A stretch of DNA of 64,000 nt from Rossellomorea aquimaris TF-12 (GTDB taxonomy: Bacteria > Bacillota > Bacilli > Bacillales > Bacillaceae_B). Location: NCBI RefSeq assembly GCF_001648555.1, contig NZ_LQXM01000029.1:1-64000 (forward strand), written 5' to 3'. Shown here piece after piece: positions 44,502 to 52,531 of this stretch. How positions within the stretch are numbered: position 1 is the first letter of the stretch; every line of letters begins with the position of its first letter. Both the position numbers and the translations under genes were made by a program. The notes beneath the pieces are model-generated. The model was not told the origin of the DNA and ran no database searches. It was given only the letters and a program-made list of their open reading frames with translations.

Positions 44502-45266
44502 TTATAAGCTTTTCTCGACTGAGACTTGTGTTTGCTGATACAAAGATCTTCCGAGCATAGTTTGAAGAACTAAGAACAACCCTCCAACCGCCCAATATAA
44601 AGGTAATGCGGCTGGTGCGTTAAAAGAAAAAATTAGAATCATAATGGGCGAAAGGTAACTTACTATTTTCATTTGCGCTTGTTGTTCCTTTGGCATACCT
44701 ATCAAGGAAACTTTGGATTGAATGAAATAAATAATCCCAGCCAGTACAGCCATGAAAATATCAGGCTGACCTAGATTGAACCAAAGAAATGTATGGCTTG
44801 CAATTTCAGTGGATGATCGAATGGCATAAAATAAACCAATCAAAATAGGTGTTTGAATAATTAAGGGTAAACAACCCATATTCAATGGATTCACTTGATG
44901 TTTCTGATAAAGAAACATCATTTCTTGCTGTAGTTTTTTTTGTTCCTCCTTATTTTTTGTTTCTTTTATCTTTTTTTGAATGTCAGTTAATTCAGGCTTT
45001 AAGTTTGCCATTTTCCCCTTCATTTCCTGCTGGTTTTTGTATGTCTTTAGCATAAATGGGAGGAGAGCAAGACGAATGAGCAACGTTATGATGATAATTG
45101 CTAGACCAAAGTTACCTCCTAAAAGAGTTCCAAGCTCGTGAATAACGTAAGTAAAAGGATTAACGAGAAAGTCATGGAAAAAGTTACCCTCCGTTGTTGC
45201 ACTTTGACATCCTGAAACAATGAAACTTAAGAATATTAAGGTAATAAAAAGAGATATTTTCTTCAA
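44502..45266 (-). CDS. yidC2: Membrane protein insertase YidC/Oxa1, YidC2 (YqjG) type
   Basis: A 254-residue insertase. A lipoprotein signal ends in VSGC (cysteine about 20). Five membrane helices follow, with the groove arginine in IITLLIRLALLP (about 68), a charged coiled cytoplasmic hairpin (about 85-115), and the NPLNMGCLPLIIQTPILIGL block. It inserts and folds membrane proteins with or without Sec. The TTG start is 7 bases after GAGGAGG, and this site can be paired with the end of a MifM-like leader gene, which argues that this is the inducible second YidC. Confidence 0.9.
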   Translation of the reverse strand: MKKISLFITLIFLSFIVSGCQSATTEGNFFHDFLVNPFTYVIHELGTLLGGNFGLAIIIITLLIRLALLPFMLKTYKNQQEMKGKMANLKPELTDIQKKIKETKNKEEQKKLQQEMMFLYQKHQVNPLNMGCLPLIIQTPILIGLFYAIRSSTEIASHTFLWFNLGQPDIFMAVLAGIIYFIQSKVSLIGMPKEQQAQMKIVSYLSPIMILIFSFNAPAALPLYWAVGGLFLVLQTMLGRSLYQQTQVSVEKSL

Positions 45267-45273
45267 TTGTTTT

Positions 45274-45315
45274 CCTCCTCTGTTTCTCTTTGAATTCAGA
45301 TAAACATTGAAGAGG
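45274..45315 (-). promoter_or_regulatory. Hairpin that sequesters the yidC2 ribosome binding site
   Basis: On the minus strand CCTCTTC (45315-45309) can pair with GAGGAGG (45280-45274; one U-G pair), and TGTTT (45306-45302) with AAACA (45285-45281), separated by a two-base AA bulge on the left side. This makes a 12-bp stem that hides the Shine-Dalgarno sequence of yidC2. The left arm is within the last codons (Pro-Ser-Ser-Met-Phe) of the leader gene, so a ribosome halted just before would open it. Confidence 0.75.
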
Positions 45316-45577
45316 GGATGTCTTCCTTATCATCATGATACAATTGCAGCTTTAATATCCTGCACACCAAAATTCCAACAGGTACTATGCACTCATTTAC
45401 ATCTTTTTTTATTAATTGACATGGATCATTCAATCGATATTTGGATTGATTTGGATACCAGTTCAAAGATATTGTGGAGTTAAACCAAATGAATGAAACA
45501 ATAAAAGAAAATATTATCGCTATATATAAAGGACTAATATAAAATTCCATCAAATCTTGTATAATGATATATGACAA
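45296..45577 (-). CDS. mifM: MifM-like regulatory leader peptide for yidC2
   Basis: A 93-residue protein with one N-terminal membrane helix (about 13-33) and a C-terminal part reading CRILKLQLYHDDKEDIPSS (72-90). MifM of Bacillus subtilis (95 residues) has the same plan: a membrane helix that needs YidC for insertion and a C-terminal arrest segment with an R-I pair and an acidic cluster. Here the R-I to acidic spacing is shorter. It is a TTG start 8 bases after AAAGGAG. The stop lies 29 bases before yidC2. Context plus the hairpin make the role likely; the arrest is inferred. Confidence 0.75.
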   Translation of the reverse strand: MSYIIIQDLMEFYISPLYIAIIFSFIVSFIWFNSTISLNWYPNQSKYRLNDPCQLIKKDVNECIVPVGILVCRILKLQLYHDDKEDIPSSMFI

Positions 45578-45703
45578 TGAGTGGTCTCCTTTAATGAAAA
45601 GTTATTTCTGTTAGAGTATACTTTGTAATTAATTTCTTTTCCACACTATTTATACGTTTTTAGTATGAAGTAGGTTTCAAAATGAATCATTAAGGATGTT
45701 TGT

Positions 45704-46090
45704 ATGAAAAAATATGTATTAGTTGCAGTGGGTGGAGCGTTAGGCAGCATTTTTAGATGGGGAATAAGCTATCTTTTGCAAAGTGAAAATGGATTTCCAT
45801 TTGCCACGCTGTTTGTTAATTTATTTGGTAGTTTTTGTTTAGTTTATTTATATAGTCGTTTATCGAGAAATCATGAAAATACATTTTTATTTTTTGCAAC
45901 TGGTTTCCTCGGTTCTTTCACTACATTTTCTACTTTTAGTGTAGAGCTTGTTGGATATATTCAAGATGAGTTTTGGCTCAAATCACTGTTATATTTTTTT
46001 ATCAGTAGTATTGGAGGACTTAGTTTTGGATTATTAGGATATAAACTAGGGCAAAGAAGAGGAAGTAAGGAGGAAAATCTGGATGTATAG
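45704..46090 (+). CDS. crcB: Fluoride channel CrcB/Fluc subunit
   Basis: A 128-residue four-helix protein. The start VAVGGALGSIFRWGISYLL and the central GFLGSFTTFSTFSVE (about 67-81) are the Fluc signatures; the paired TTFSTF phenylalanines line the fluoride pore. It exports fluoride passively. It overlaps a second crcB by 8 bases, the heterodimeric pair seen in many Firmicutes. I see no fluoride riboswitch upstream. Confidence 0.9.
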   Translation: MKKYVLVAVGGALGSIFRWGISYLLQSENGFPFATLFVNLFGSFCLVYLYSRLSRNHENTFLFFATGFLGSFTTFSTFSVELVGYIQDEFWLKSLLYFFISSIGGLSFGLLGYKLGQRRGSKEENLDV

Positions 46091-46442
46091 TTTACTTCTA
46101 GTGGCAGTCGGTGGGGGCCTTGGAGCAGTAGGCAGGTATATGATAGCAAACTTGGTGAGAAATTTAAGTTCAAGCTCTTTTCCTAAAGCGACATTGATTG
46201 TGAATTCTCTTGGATCTTTATTGCTTGGAATTCTATTTGGATGTGAGGTTGGAAAGACGACCTTGCTATTAATAGGAGTAGGGTTTTGTGGGGCCTTTAC
46301 TACATTTTCAACCTTTAACTGGGAAACGATTAAGTTATGGAATGAAGGTAATCTTAAAGCAGGCATTTATTTTATTGCAGGCTACATCTTTTCAATCCTT
46401 TCTGGATTGGGGGGCTATTTTTTAGGTGTTCTCTTATTATAG
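46083..46442 (+). CDS. crcB: Fluoride channel CrcB/Fluc subunit, second copy
   Basis: A 119-residue four-helix Fluc protein. VAVGGGLGAVGRYMIANLV at the N-terminus and GVGFCGAFTTFSTFNWE (about 57-73) are the family motifs. The ATG is inside the end of the first crcB after AGGAGG. The two are expected to assemble as an antiparallel heterodimer in the cell membrane. Confidence 0.9.
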   Translation: MYSLLLVAVGGGLGAVGRYMIANLVRNLSSSSFPKATLIVNSLGSLLLGILFGCEVGKTTLLLIGVGFCGAFTTFSTFNWETIKLWNEGNLKAGIYFIAGYIFSILSGLGGYFLGVLLL

Positions 46443-46513
46443 GGGAGAAACCGTTCACAAAAGCAAAAGGATGGATAGCCTTTATAAACGGTTTAAGTCA
46501 TATTACCTATTTA

Positions 46514-46972
46514 TTAATCTACAATGATATAGCCAATCATCGGGCCGTTGTTTTCAAGGATTTTATGAGCTTCACAAATTAATCGGTAGGTTCCTTCTTT
46601 GGAAAAAGTAACATTTACCACTGTTTCTTCTCCTTTTTTTACGATGCCTTTTACACTGGTTCCTTCAATGTAGAAAGGATGTTCCGCTCCATTTATTCCT
46701 AGTATCCGAAGCTCCAACTCTTTCCCTTTTTCTACGAATATTGTACCAGGATCCCATCGGTATACCTCTAATTCGTTCCCGTCTACGGTTTTTGATTTAT
46801 ATTCGCCTATTACGAGGTGGACGGTTTGTTTATCTGAAGCCTTTTCTGATAGGGAAATCGTTGGATAGGTATTTTTAGAGGATAATGACCAAACAGCTCC
46901 AAGCGTTAATATCATAATTGAAAGTAAGATGAAGATAATAGACCCTTTCTTTACGACGATAAATTTCAACAT
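46514..46972 (-). CDS. Membrane-anchored cupredoxin-domain protein
   Basis: A 152-residue protein with an N-terminal signal anchor (about 11-29) and an extracellular cupredoxin domain. Type-1 copper ligands are visible: His in AEHPF (about 108), Cys in YRLICEAH (about 135), His two positions after the C-x-x pattern and Met in NGPMIG (about 145). It could carry electrons or bind copper outside the cell. The ATG follows AAGGAGG. No cytochrome oxidase gene is adjacent. Confidence 0.75.
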   Translation of the reverse strand: MLKFIVVKKGSIIFILLSIMILTLGAVWSLSSKNTYPTISLSEKASDKQTVHLVIGEYKSKTVDGNELEVYRWDPGTIFVEKGKELELRILGINGAEHPFYIEGTSVKGIVKKGEETVVNVTFSKEGTYRLICEAHKILENNGPMIGYIIVD

Positions 46973-47191
46973 TTATTCCTCCTTTTTTAAAACATTACAT
47001 CAGGCGATCATAAGAACGAAGGTGTAAATTAATTTTCACCTTTCAGAATTGGACAGATAGTAATAAAGAACACCTATAGTTCTTAACTTATGCTTGTACA
47101 TTTAAGAAATTGACTATAAAAAAAGTGAAACATTTTTATTTTCTCTATAAGTTAGGTACAATTTGTATAGGTAATAAAGGAGGGGGAAGCA

Positions 47192-47548
47192 TTGGAAAAG
47201 AGATGGAGAGTCGTTTCCACAAAAAGTGATGCAGAACCGTGGTGGTTTTTTGATGGTTGGGAAAAAGATATTATGGAAGAATGGACGTTTAAGGATAAAC
47301 ATGATGCGATTGAAAAATATATAAAGGACATTCAGTCTTTTCAAGAAAAGTTTCCTCATAAGAAAATGAAAAAATATCATTCTATAGCCTTTTGGGACAA
47401 AAGAGAAGTGGCTTTTTGTGAAGCGTGTGATGATGACTTACAAGTCTACCATGGCTTAATTTTGTTCGAAGATGATAAACCGATGGTTATTATTGATGAT
47501 TCTGAAACAGCCTATAAAATTGATGAATCTATGAAAACAAACAGGTAG
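47192..47548 (+). CDS. DUF1033-family protein
   Basis: A 118-residue cytosolic protein. EPWWFFDGWEKDI (about 14-26), AIEKYI and the FWDKREVAFCEACDDDLQVYHGL segment match DUF1033, a Bacilli/Lactobacillales family without a known function. The start is TTG after AAAGGAGGGGG. It is monocistronic. Confidence 0.75.
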   Translation: MEKRWRVVSTKSDAEPWWFFDGWEKDIMEEWTFKDKHDAIEKYIKDIQSFQEKFPHKKMKKYHSIAFWDKREVAFCEACDDDLQVYHGLILFEDDKPMVIIDDSETAYKIDESMKTNR

Positions 47549-47577
47549 GAACGAACCCTAACTGTTTGTTTTTTTGT
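47534..47577. terminator. Terminator between DUF1033 and the second ger operon
   Basis: AAAACAAACAG (47534-47544) pairs with CTGTTTGTTTT (47562-47572), followed by T. The stem begins inside the last codons of the DUF1033 gene. It serves both convergent units. Confidence 0.8.
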
Positions 47578-47581
47578 CTCC

Positions 47582-48736
47582 TTAATCAATGACTCCAGTA
47601 CGAATAATCTTATTTTTTACGTTTATTTTAAAGCTGGCCTCTTTATATAGTGTCTGCCACTTTTCATTTGTCAGGTCTTGGTGACCTCTTATCGTTTTAT
47701 ACTCCATCCCAAACCCAATAGGATCTGTGCCTTCTCTTTGAAGTAAATCGATTGTTTCCTTTAAGTTTTTCTCTAGGAAGATACTTATTTCTTTTTCAAG
47801 TAAATTTAAAATTTTAGGATCAGAAAGCTTAAGTTCTTCAGACATTTCAAGTAACCTTGCTTCGATGTTTAATGTAATAGTGAATTCAGGCTTCTTCTGT
47901 TTTTTTGCTTTAATTTTATGATTTGATTTTATACTATCTAAGGTAATATAGAGTTTTTGTTTCTTTTCTTCCATTTCTTCTTGATAATGATTTGTATTTA
48001 GTAAAAAAGAATCGAATTTATCTAATGGAATTTCAACCTCTAAGCTACCAAGTTTATACTCTTCTATTAGTGAGCGAATATAGAATATCTTTTCATTATC
48101 TATTTCTTTGGCAAATTTATCTCCGTGAAATAAAGCAATCCCACCAACTCCTACTTTTCCCTCAGAAGCGGTAAGTATTGGTAGCACCGGGTCCTTACCA
48201 ACACTTCCATAATCTGTGATGAATTCCTGGAGTGTTGGTGGAACCAATAATTCACTTTCGAGGTTTTGACGTAACAAGTTATATAAATATGTACCCATAT
48301 TAGAAGGTCTTTCTTTCATTTCATACGTAAGAATTTCTTCAGCTGTTGAATGAGAGATTGCTAAGTAAACCATATTCCCAATGGATGCATCACGTTCTAA
48401 TGTATCCACAAGATGAGCAATTCCCTCCGAAGCTAGTTCAGAGCCATAAATAGCAACACGTAACTGACCTGAAGCGAGCTTATGATCCGTTTCTAGGTTT
48501 TGAGATAATCTGATTCCTTTACTTGTCTTTGCTTTGGTTGTTAATATTTTTTCAACGTCTTGCTGAGTAGGGTTAAATTGATAAAGAACTAAAGACCCTT
48601 TGATTTCTTCATTTTCCGATTTATCGTAGCCAACAGCAGTAATTAGTCCAAGTTTTTCTAAGTATCTTGTTTCAACACAGCTGACCATGAAGCAGGAAAC
48701 AATGAGAATTAGAAGAAGAAGGCAGAATTTTTTCAC
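47582..48736 (-). CDS. gerAC: GerA-type receptor lipoprotein subunit C, second operon
   Basis: A 384-residue lipoprotein. The lipobox is MVSC (cysteine about 20). ETRYLEKLGLITAVGYDKS is the usual opening of a GerAC mature domain. The C-terminal DPIGFGMEYKTIRGHQDLTNEKW corresponds to the FGIGRELxxYHPKxW segment of the other copy. It is last in its operon, and its start overlaps the stop of subunit B by four bases. It is longer than the first copy and clearly diverged. Confidence 0.9.
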   Translation of the reverse strand: MKKFCLLLLILIVSCFMVSCVETRYLEKLGLITAVGYDKSENEEIKGSLVLYQFNPTQQDVEKILTTKAKTSKGIRLSQNLETDHKLASGQLRVAIYGSELASEGIAHLVDTLERDASIGNMVYLAISHSTAEEILTYEMKERPSNMGTYLYNLLRQNLESELLVPPTLQEFITDYGSVGKDPVLPILTASEGKVGVGGIALFHGDKFAKEIDNEKIFYIRSLIEEYKLGSLEVEIPLDKFDSFLLNTNHYQEEMEEKKQKLYITLDSIKSNHKIKAKKQKKPEFTITLNIEARLLEMSEELKLSDPKILNLLEKEISIFLEKNLKETIDLLQREGTDPIGFGMEYKTIRGHQDLTNEKWQTLYKEASFKINVKNKIIRTGVID

Positions 48737-49839
48737 GAGGAAGATCCTTTCTTTTTTAAATGTTTAAGTTTTACTAATATAAAGAGAAAGCTTGGATAGA
48801 TAAATACTAAAATGAAACTAACGGTAGCTAACTGATCTGTTAGAGAATTCATCGTCAGTCGTTTATCAATTAAAAATGATCCTCCCCATATTAATAAGGC
48901 TAAAGAATAGATAGCTTTTTTTTGTGAGATATTAAAGACCCTTTTCACCCCTCGTGTACTTGCCCAAAAAAAGATACAAATATTAGGCAAAATGATTAGC
49001 ATCCAAAAAGAGACAGCAATAAATTCAAAACGCTCTAAGTTAGGGATTTGCAAAATTTTAAACATAGATAACACAGGCCAAATCGTTTTTTTTAGGGCAT
49101 CCTCTGAGAAGAAGCCTATGCTTACAATCGTTACCACTGTAAAAAGAAGTGTGGAGGAAAATGTTCCTAAAAGTGTATATTTTAATATTTTTTTCTTTTC
49201 CTTCACATAAGGGTATAACAGAAGTATCAATTCAAATCCAATGATGGAAAAACTCGTTTTATAAACCCCCATTAACATTTCTTTCGGTGAAGATGTAAGA
49301 ATAGGTAGTAGGTGATTAATATCCATATGTTTAATAGGTGTATAAATCATGAAGACGATCCAAAGAGCCAGTACCAACCCTAGAAATGTGATACCTACAA
49401 CTACTCTAATTCCTCCAAGCACCCCATATACCATAAGGAATATTAATAACCCCATTAATAACCAAGTTTGCAGTTTAGGGAAAATCCAAGCTTGAACCAT
49501 TTCAACGTAATTCATTAATATGACGTAGGTGAGGATAACATAATACAGAATGTAAAGAGCGTTAAAGACTTTACTAAACCACTTTCCATAGATATCTTGA
49601 TGAATTCCATAAAGGTCTGCGCTTTTATAGGTCTCAAGTATTTTAACCATTAACCATACAACAAACGATACGAGGATCCAGGAAAGAAGCACAGAAATCC
49701 AAGCATCTCGACCTGCTTCCATAAAAATAATTCTGGGTAATCCTGCTATACCAACACCTGTTTGAGCTGTGTGTATAATAAACATAATTAAGTATGAATT
49801 AAATAACAAACTTTCTTTTGGATCTACATTTATTTTCAT
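48733..49839 (-). CDS. gerAB: GerA-type receptor subunit B, second operon
   Basis: A 368-residue polytopic protein of the GerAB family. HTAQTGVGIAGLPR (about 22-35) in the first helix and GRDAWISVLLSW (about 42) match the hallmark segments. About ten helices are seen. It is presumed to bind the nutrient signal. It is 12 bases downstream of subunit A and overlaps subunit C by four bases. Differences from the first copy in the first and third helices suggest another germinant. Confidence 0.9.
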   Translation of the reverse strand: MKINVDPKESLLFNSYLIMFIIHTAQTGVGIAGLPRIIFMEAGRDAWISVLLSWILVSFVVWLMVKILETYKSADLYGIHQDIYGKWFSKVFNALYILYYVILTYVILMNYVEMVQAWIFPKLQTWLLMGLLIFLMVYGVLGGIRVVVGITFLGLVLALWIVFMIYTPIKHMDINHLLPILTSSPKEMLMGVYKTSFSIIGFELILLLYPYVKEKKKILKYTLLGTFSSTLLFTVVTIVSIGFFSEDALKKTIWPVLSMFKILQIPNLERFEFIAVSFWMLIILPNICIFFWASTRGVKRVFNISQKKAIYSLALLIWGGSFLIDKRLTMNSLTDQLATVSFILVFIYPSFLFILVKLKHLKKKGSSS

Positions 49840-49851
49840 TCAGCTCATCCT

Positions 49852-51369
49852 TTATTCATCAACATCTTTCTTTTGAACGGCATTTTTATTTGGAATTCGA
49901 CCTTTATCTTGAGTGCGATTGGTTACTGGTCGAATTTGTAAATATTGGTATGGGAGACGGAAAATACTGTATTTTAAATCACTAAAGCGGAAGGGATAGA
50001 GTGGAGATAAATAAGGTCTTCCTAAGGTAGTAATTTTCAGCAAATGAATGAGCAGGAAACAAAAACAGAACATGATTCCAACTCCTCCATAAAACCCAGC
50101 CATTACAATGATTGGAAAACGAATAATTCGAACAGCTGTGCCTATCGAATAACTGGGGGCTGTAAATGAACCGAGAGCACTTATAGCGATAATGATTATT
50201 AATATATTACTGGTAAATCCAGCCTGTACAGCAGCCTGCCCAATAACAATACCACCAACAATACCCATGGTCTGGCCAACTTTGGTCGGAAGTCTTGCCC
50301 CTGATTCTCTTAGCAATTCGATTATGAATTCTAATAGAAGAGCTTCGAACATTGGAGGAAAGGGTACATTTGAGCGTGATTGACCAAGGGATACTAATAA
50401 TGCTGATGGAATAACCTCGTAATGATAAGTGAGAACCGCCACATAAGCGGGGGTTAAGAGAATGGAAAAGAAGATGGCAATTAATCGTAGAAATCTAAGG
50501 AAAGTTCCCATATTCCATCTCATATAAATATCTTCCGTTGATTCAAAAAAAGTCATGAAAGTAGAGGGTCCAATAATGGCAGTCGGACTTCTATCCACTA
50601 ATAACCCAATTTTCCCGTGAAGAAGTGAAATCGATAGTCGATCAGGTAACTCTGTTGTAAGAAGTTGAGGGAAGAACGTGTAAGAATTATCTTCTATCAT
50701 TTGAGCCAGAATAGTTGAGTCCAAAATGCTATCAACCTCTAAATCGGTAATTCTTTGTCGAAATATGTTTACATTCTCCACTTCAGCTATATCTTTTATG
50801 TAGACCATCTGAACTTTTTTCTTCGCCCTTGACCCAATCATAAAGGTCTCAACACACAACTTAGGATCATTAATATTGGAGCGCAAAAGGTTAAGGTTTT
50901 TGGAAATAGATTCTGTAAATGAAACTTTGGGACCGAAAACAAGGGATTCTGTCTCTGCTTTCTCCAAACTTCGTGTACCTTTATCTGCAACATCGGCTAA
51001 AATCCCAAGGTTATCTCTTTCTCTATAAATATACGCAGTACCATTTACAAGGTTATTAATGATGTCGTCTAGCTGATTGGTTTGAGTAAGCTTTGCGATA
51101 TGTATTGAATTCTCTATTACTTCAAAATTAATATCGTCAGTTATTTTCTCTAACGGTTTAATAACACTGTCTTGAAGGGATTTCGTATCAATTAAATCTT
51201 CGAAGTAAAAAATCCCAATTCGTTGATTTTGCAAAGTCAGGAGTCTTAAGACTAAATCTTCACTGTTACTTACAAGAGACACTATATCCTTATGAAGGGC
51301 ATCTAAATTAGTACTATGAGGTGACTCTAATTTAGGATCATCTTTATCTACTCGTCTTTTTCTAAACAC
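49852..51369 (-). CDS. gerAA: GerA-type receptor subunit A, second operon
   Basis: A 505-residue GerAA-family protein. The soluble N-terminal half has FGPKVSFTESISKNLNLLRSNI-type and ELPDRLSISLLHGKIGLLVDRSPT blocks. PFPPMFEALLLEFIIELLRE and RLPTKVGQTMGIVGGIVIG occur in the membrane half, as in other members. The start is GTG at 51369, 10 bases after AAGGTG. I could not find a convincing sigma-G promoter upstream. Spore inner membrane; germinant unknown. Confidence 0.9.
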   Translation of the reverse strand: MFRKRRVDKDDPKLESPHSTNLDALHKDIVSLVSNSEDLVLRLLTLQNQRIGIFYFEDLIDTKSLQDSVIKPLEKITDDINFEVIENSIHIAKLTQTNQLDDIINNLVNGTAYIYRERDNLGILADVADKGTRSLEKAETESLVFGPKVSFTESISKNLNLLRSNINDPKLCVETFMIGSRAKKKVQMVYIKDIAEVENVNIFRQRITDLEVDSILDSTILAQMIEDNSYTFFPQLLTTELPDRLSISLLHGKIGLLVDRSPTAIIGPSTFMTFFESTEDIYMRWNMGTFLRFLRLIAIFFSILLTPAYVAVLTYHYEVIPSALLVSLGQSRSNVPFPPMFEALLLEFIIELLRESGARLPTKVGQTMGIVGGIVIGQAAVQAGFTSNILIIIIAISALGSFTAPSYSIGTAVRIIRFPIIVMAGFYGGVGIMFCFCFLLIHLLKITTLGRPYLSPLYPFRFSDLKYSIFRLPYQYLQIRPVTNRTQDKGRIPNKNAVQKKDVDE

Positions 51370-51503
51370 AATAATTCAACACCTTGCTCCTTATTGATAT
51401 TTATAGACTTCCCATGAGAGATAATTTTACTCAAACAATTACGAGTATTTTAACCACATAAAATAGTTCTTATTTGGAGAAAGTATAAATGGAGGTGATG
51501 GTG

Positions 51504-51635
51504 ATGAGCAGAAAGAAAGAGGATCCATCAAAAGCAGTTTTAGGTTCTTCTCAAGTAGAGGGGCAAGGTACAACAAACCAAGAATTAACTGGGGGTACGA
51601 AGGCAAAATCATCTAGAAAAAAGAATAAGAAATAA
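51504..51635 (+). CDS. yuzL: YuzL-family small protein
   Basis: A 43-residue protein beginning MSRKKEDPSKAVLGSSQVEG. The KKxDPSKA ... VEGQGTT pattern is that of the YuzL family, small basic, probably sporulation-linked proteins of Bacillus. GGAGGTG is 6 bases before the ATG. It is divergent from the second germination operon. Confidence 0.7.
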   Translation: MSRKKEDPSKAVLGSSQVEGQGTTNQELTGGTKAKSSRKKNKK

Positions 51636-51859
51636 TGATGTGATTTATACTAGTATCCTTCTTTTCAATGGGGGGGCGCTTCATATATAAATATGATGGA
51701 AAGTATGGTATAATAGATATAATCGCAGAAATTATTATTGTCTTTACTTTGTTACACAAGAAAAACCACATACATCTGCAGAATAAATTAGCACACTTAT
51801 TATTTTCCTGTTAGAATGCATAGCACGGAAATCCTACTTATCTTAAAGGAGGACATTCA

Positions 51860-52075
51860 ATGGCTTTTGGTCGTAGAAATCAAGTTGAAGAAGAAATTAA
51901 AACAGAGGAAACAAAGATTTGGGCTTGTTCCACTGAAGATTGTAAAGGCTGGATGAGAGATAATTTTAAAAGTGAAGATACACCTAAATGCCCACTTTGC
52001 AAGGCTGATATGGTTACTTCAACGAAAGTTTTACAAGTGGTAGATAATCCGCATCCAACAATGAAATCGTCCTAA
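51860..52075 (+). CDS. ydjO: Cold-inducible YdjO-like zinc-ribbon protein
   Basis: A 71-residue protein. The second half has CSTEDCKGWMRDNF and CPLCKADM, giving a C-x4-C ... C-x2-C zinc-binding pattern typical of the YdjO family. These are small cold-induced proteins of unknown function. The ATG follows AAAGGAGG. It ends in a strong terminator. Confidence 0.8.
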   Translation: MAFGRRNQVEEEIKTEETKIWACSTEDCKGWMRDNFKSEDTPKCPLCKADMVTSTKVLQVVDNPHPTMKSS

Positions 52076-52084
52076 TGAACGTTT

Positions 52085-52114
52085 AGAACCAATCATATGA
52101 TTGGTTCTTTTTTC
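52085..52114 (+). terminator. Terminator of ydjO
   Basis: AGAACCAATCAT (52085-52096) and ATGATTGGTTCT (52097-52108) are a perfect palindrome followed by T5. Confidence 0.85.
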
Positions 52115-52116
52115 AT

Positions 52117-52174
52117 GAACCGTACCTACGGCGGAGGTGTGAAGGGTTACGGGGAATAATCCCCTCCTACACGA
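52117..52174 (+). mobile_element. Possible 3'-end relic of a group II intron
   Basis: GGTGTGAAGGGTTACGGGG at 52136-52154, then AATAATCCCCTCCTACACGA to about 52174, resembles the domain V-VI end of class C bacterial group II introns (GGTGTGAGAGG ... CCTCCTACTCGA), with a GGGGA/TCCCC hairpin. It lies directly behind a terminator, where class C introns insert. No 5' part or reverse transcriptase is present. Based on memory of the consensus; unverified. Confidence 0.35.
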
Positions 52175-52277
52175 TTTACATTTTATTCATAGAAATCCTC
52201 TTTTTTAAAAATTATTAAACTCTTTTTTTACATTTGAATAGTATGTAATGTATGTATGTATTAAAGGAGGGAGCACC

Positions 52278-52412
52278 ATGTCCAAGAAAGAAAAAGAAGT
52301 GAAAAGTAATTCTACTGAAAGTGACCGTAAAGAAACTGTGTGGGATGGCTTTTGGAAGCTGTCTAAGCCTGTTGAAGTAAATAAAGAGGAAAAAAAAGTT
52401 AAATGGTTTTAA
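52278..52412 (+). CDS. 44-residue small charged protein
   Basis: The frame starts MSKKEKEVKSNSTESDRKET and ends EEKKVKWF. It is very hydrophilic with a central WDGFWKL. AAAGGAGG lies 8 bases before the ATG and a terminator follows the stop. Similar short lysine- and glutamate-rich proteins are common in spore formers, but I recognise no family. Confidence 0.55.
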   Translation: MSKKEKEVKSNSTESDRKETVWDGFWKLSKPVEVNKEEKKVKWF

Positions 52413-52424
52413 TTTAGTGAAGAG

Positions 52425-52468
52425 GCTGTACATGGAATGTAAGAATATTCATGTACGGCTTTTTTTTA
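52425..52468 (+). terminator. Terminator of the 44-residue protein gene
   Basis: GCTGTACATG (52425-52434) pairs with CATGTACGGC (52450-52459), one G-U or mismatch, then T8. Confidence 0.75.
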
Positions 52469-52531
52469 AAGTTTAATCAAACTTAGGAGAGGTAAAAAGA
52501 GAATATATAACAGAAAAGGAGGAAGTGCCAA

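Noticed and set aside
45578..45703. Possible fluoride riboswitch before the crcB pair
   Set aside because: The conserved GGNGATGG ... motif and pseudoknot partners are not present in the 126 bases upstream.
51370..51503. A sigma-G promoter for the second germination operon
   Set aside because: TGAGTA is present on the minus strand but no CATnnTA-like -10 lies at 17-19 bases, so no promoter can be supported.
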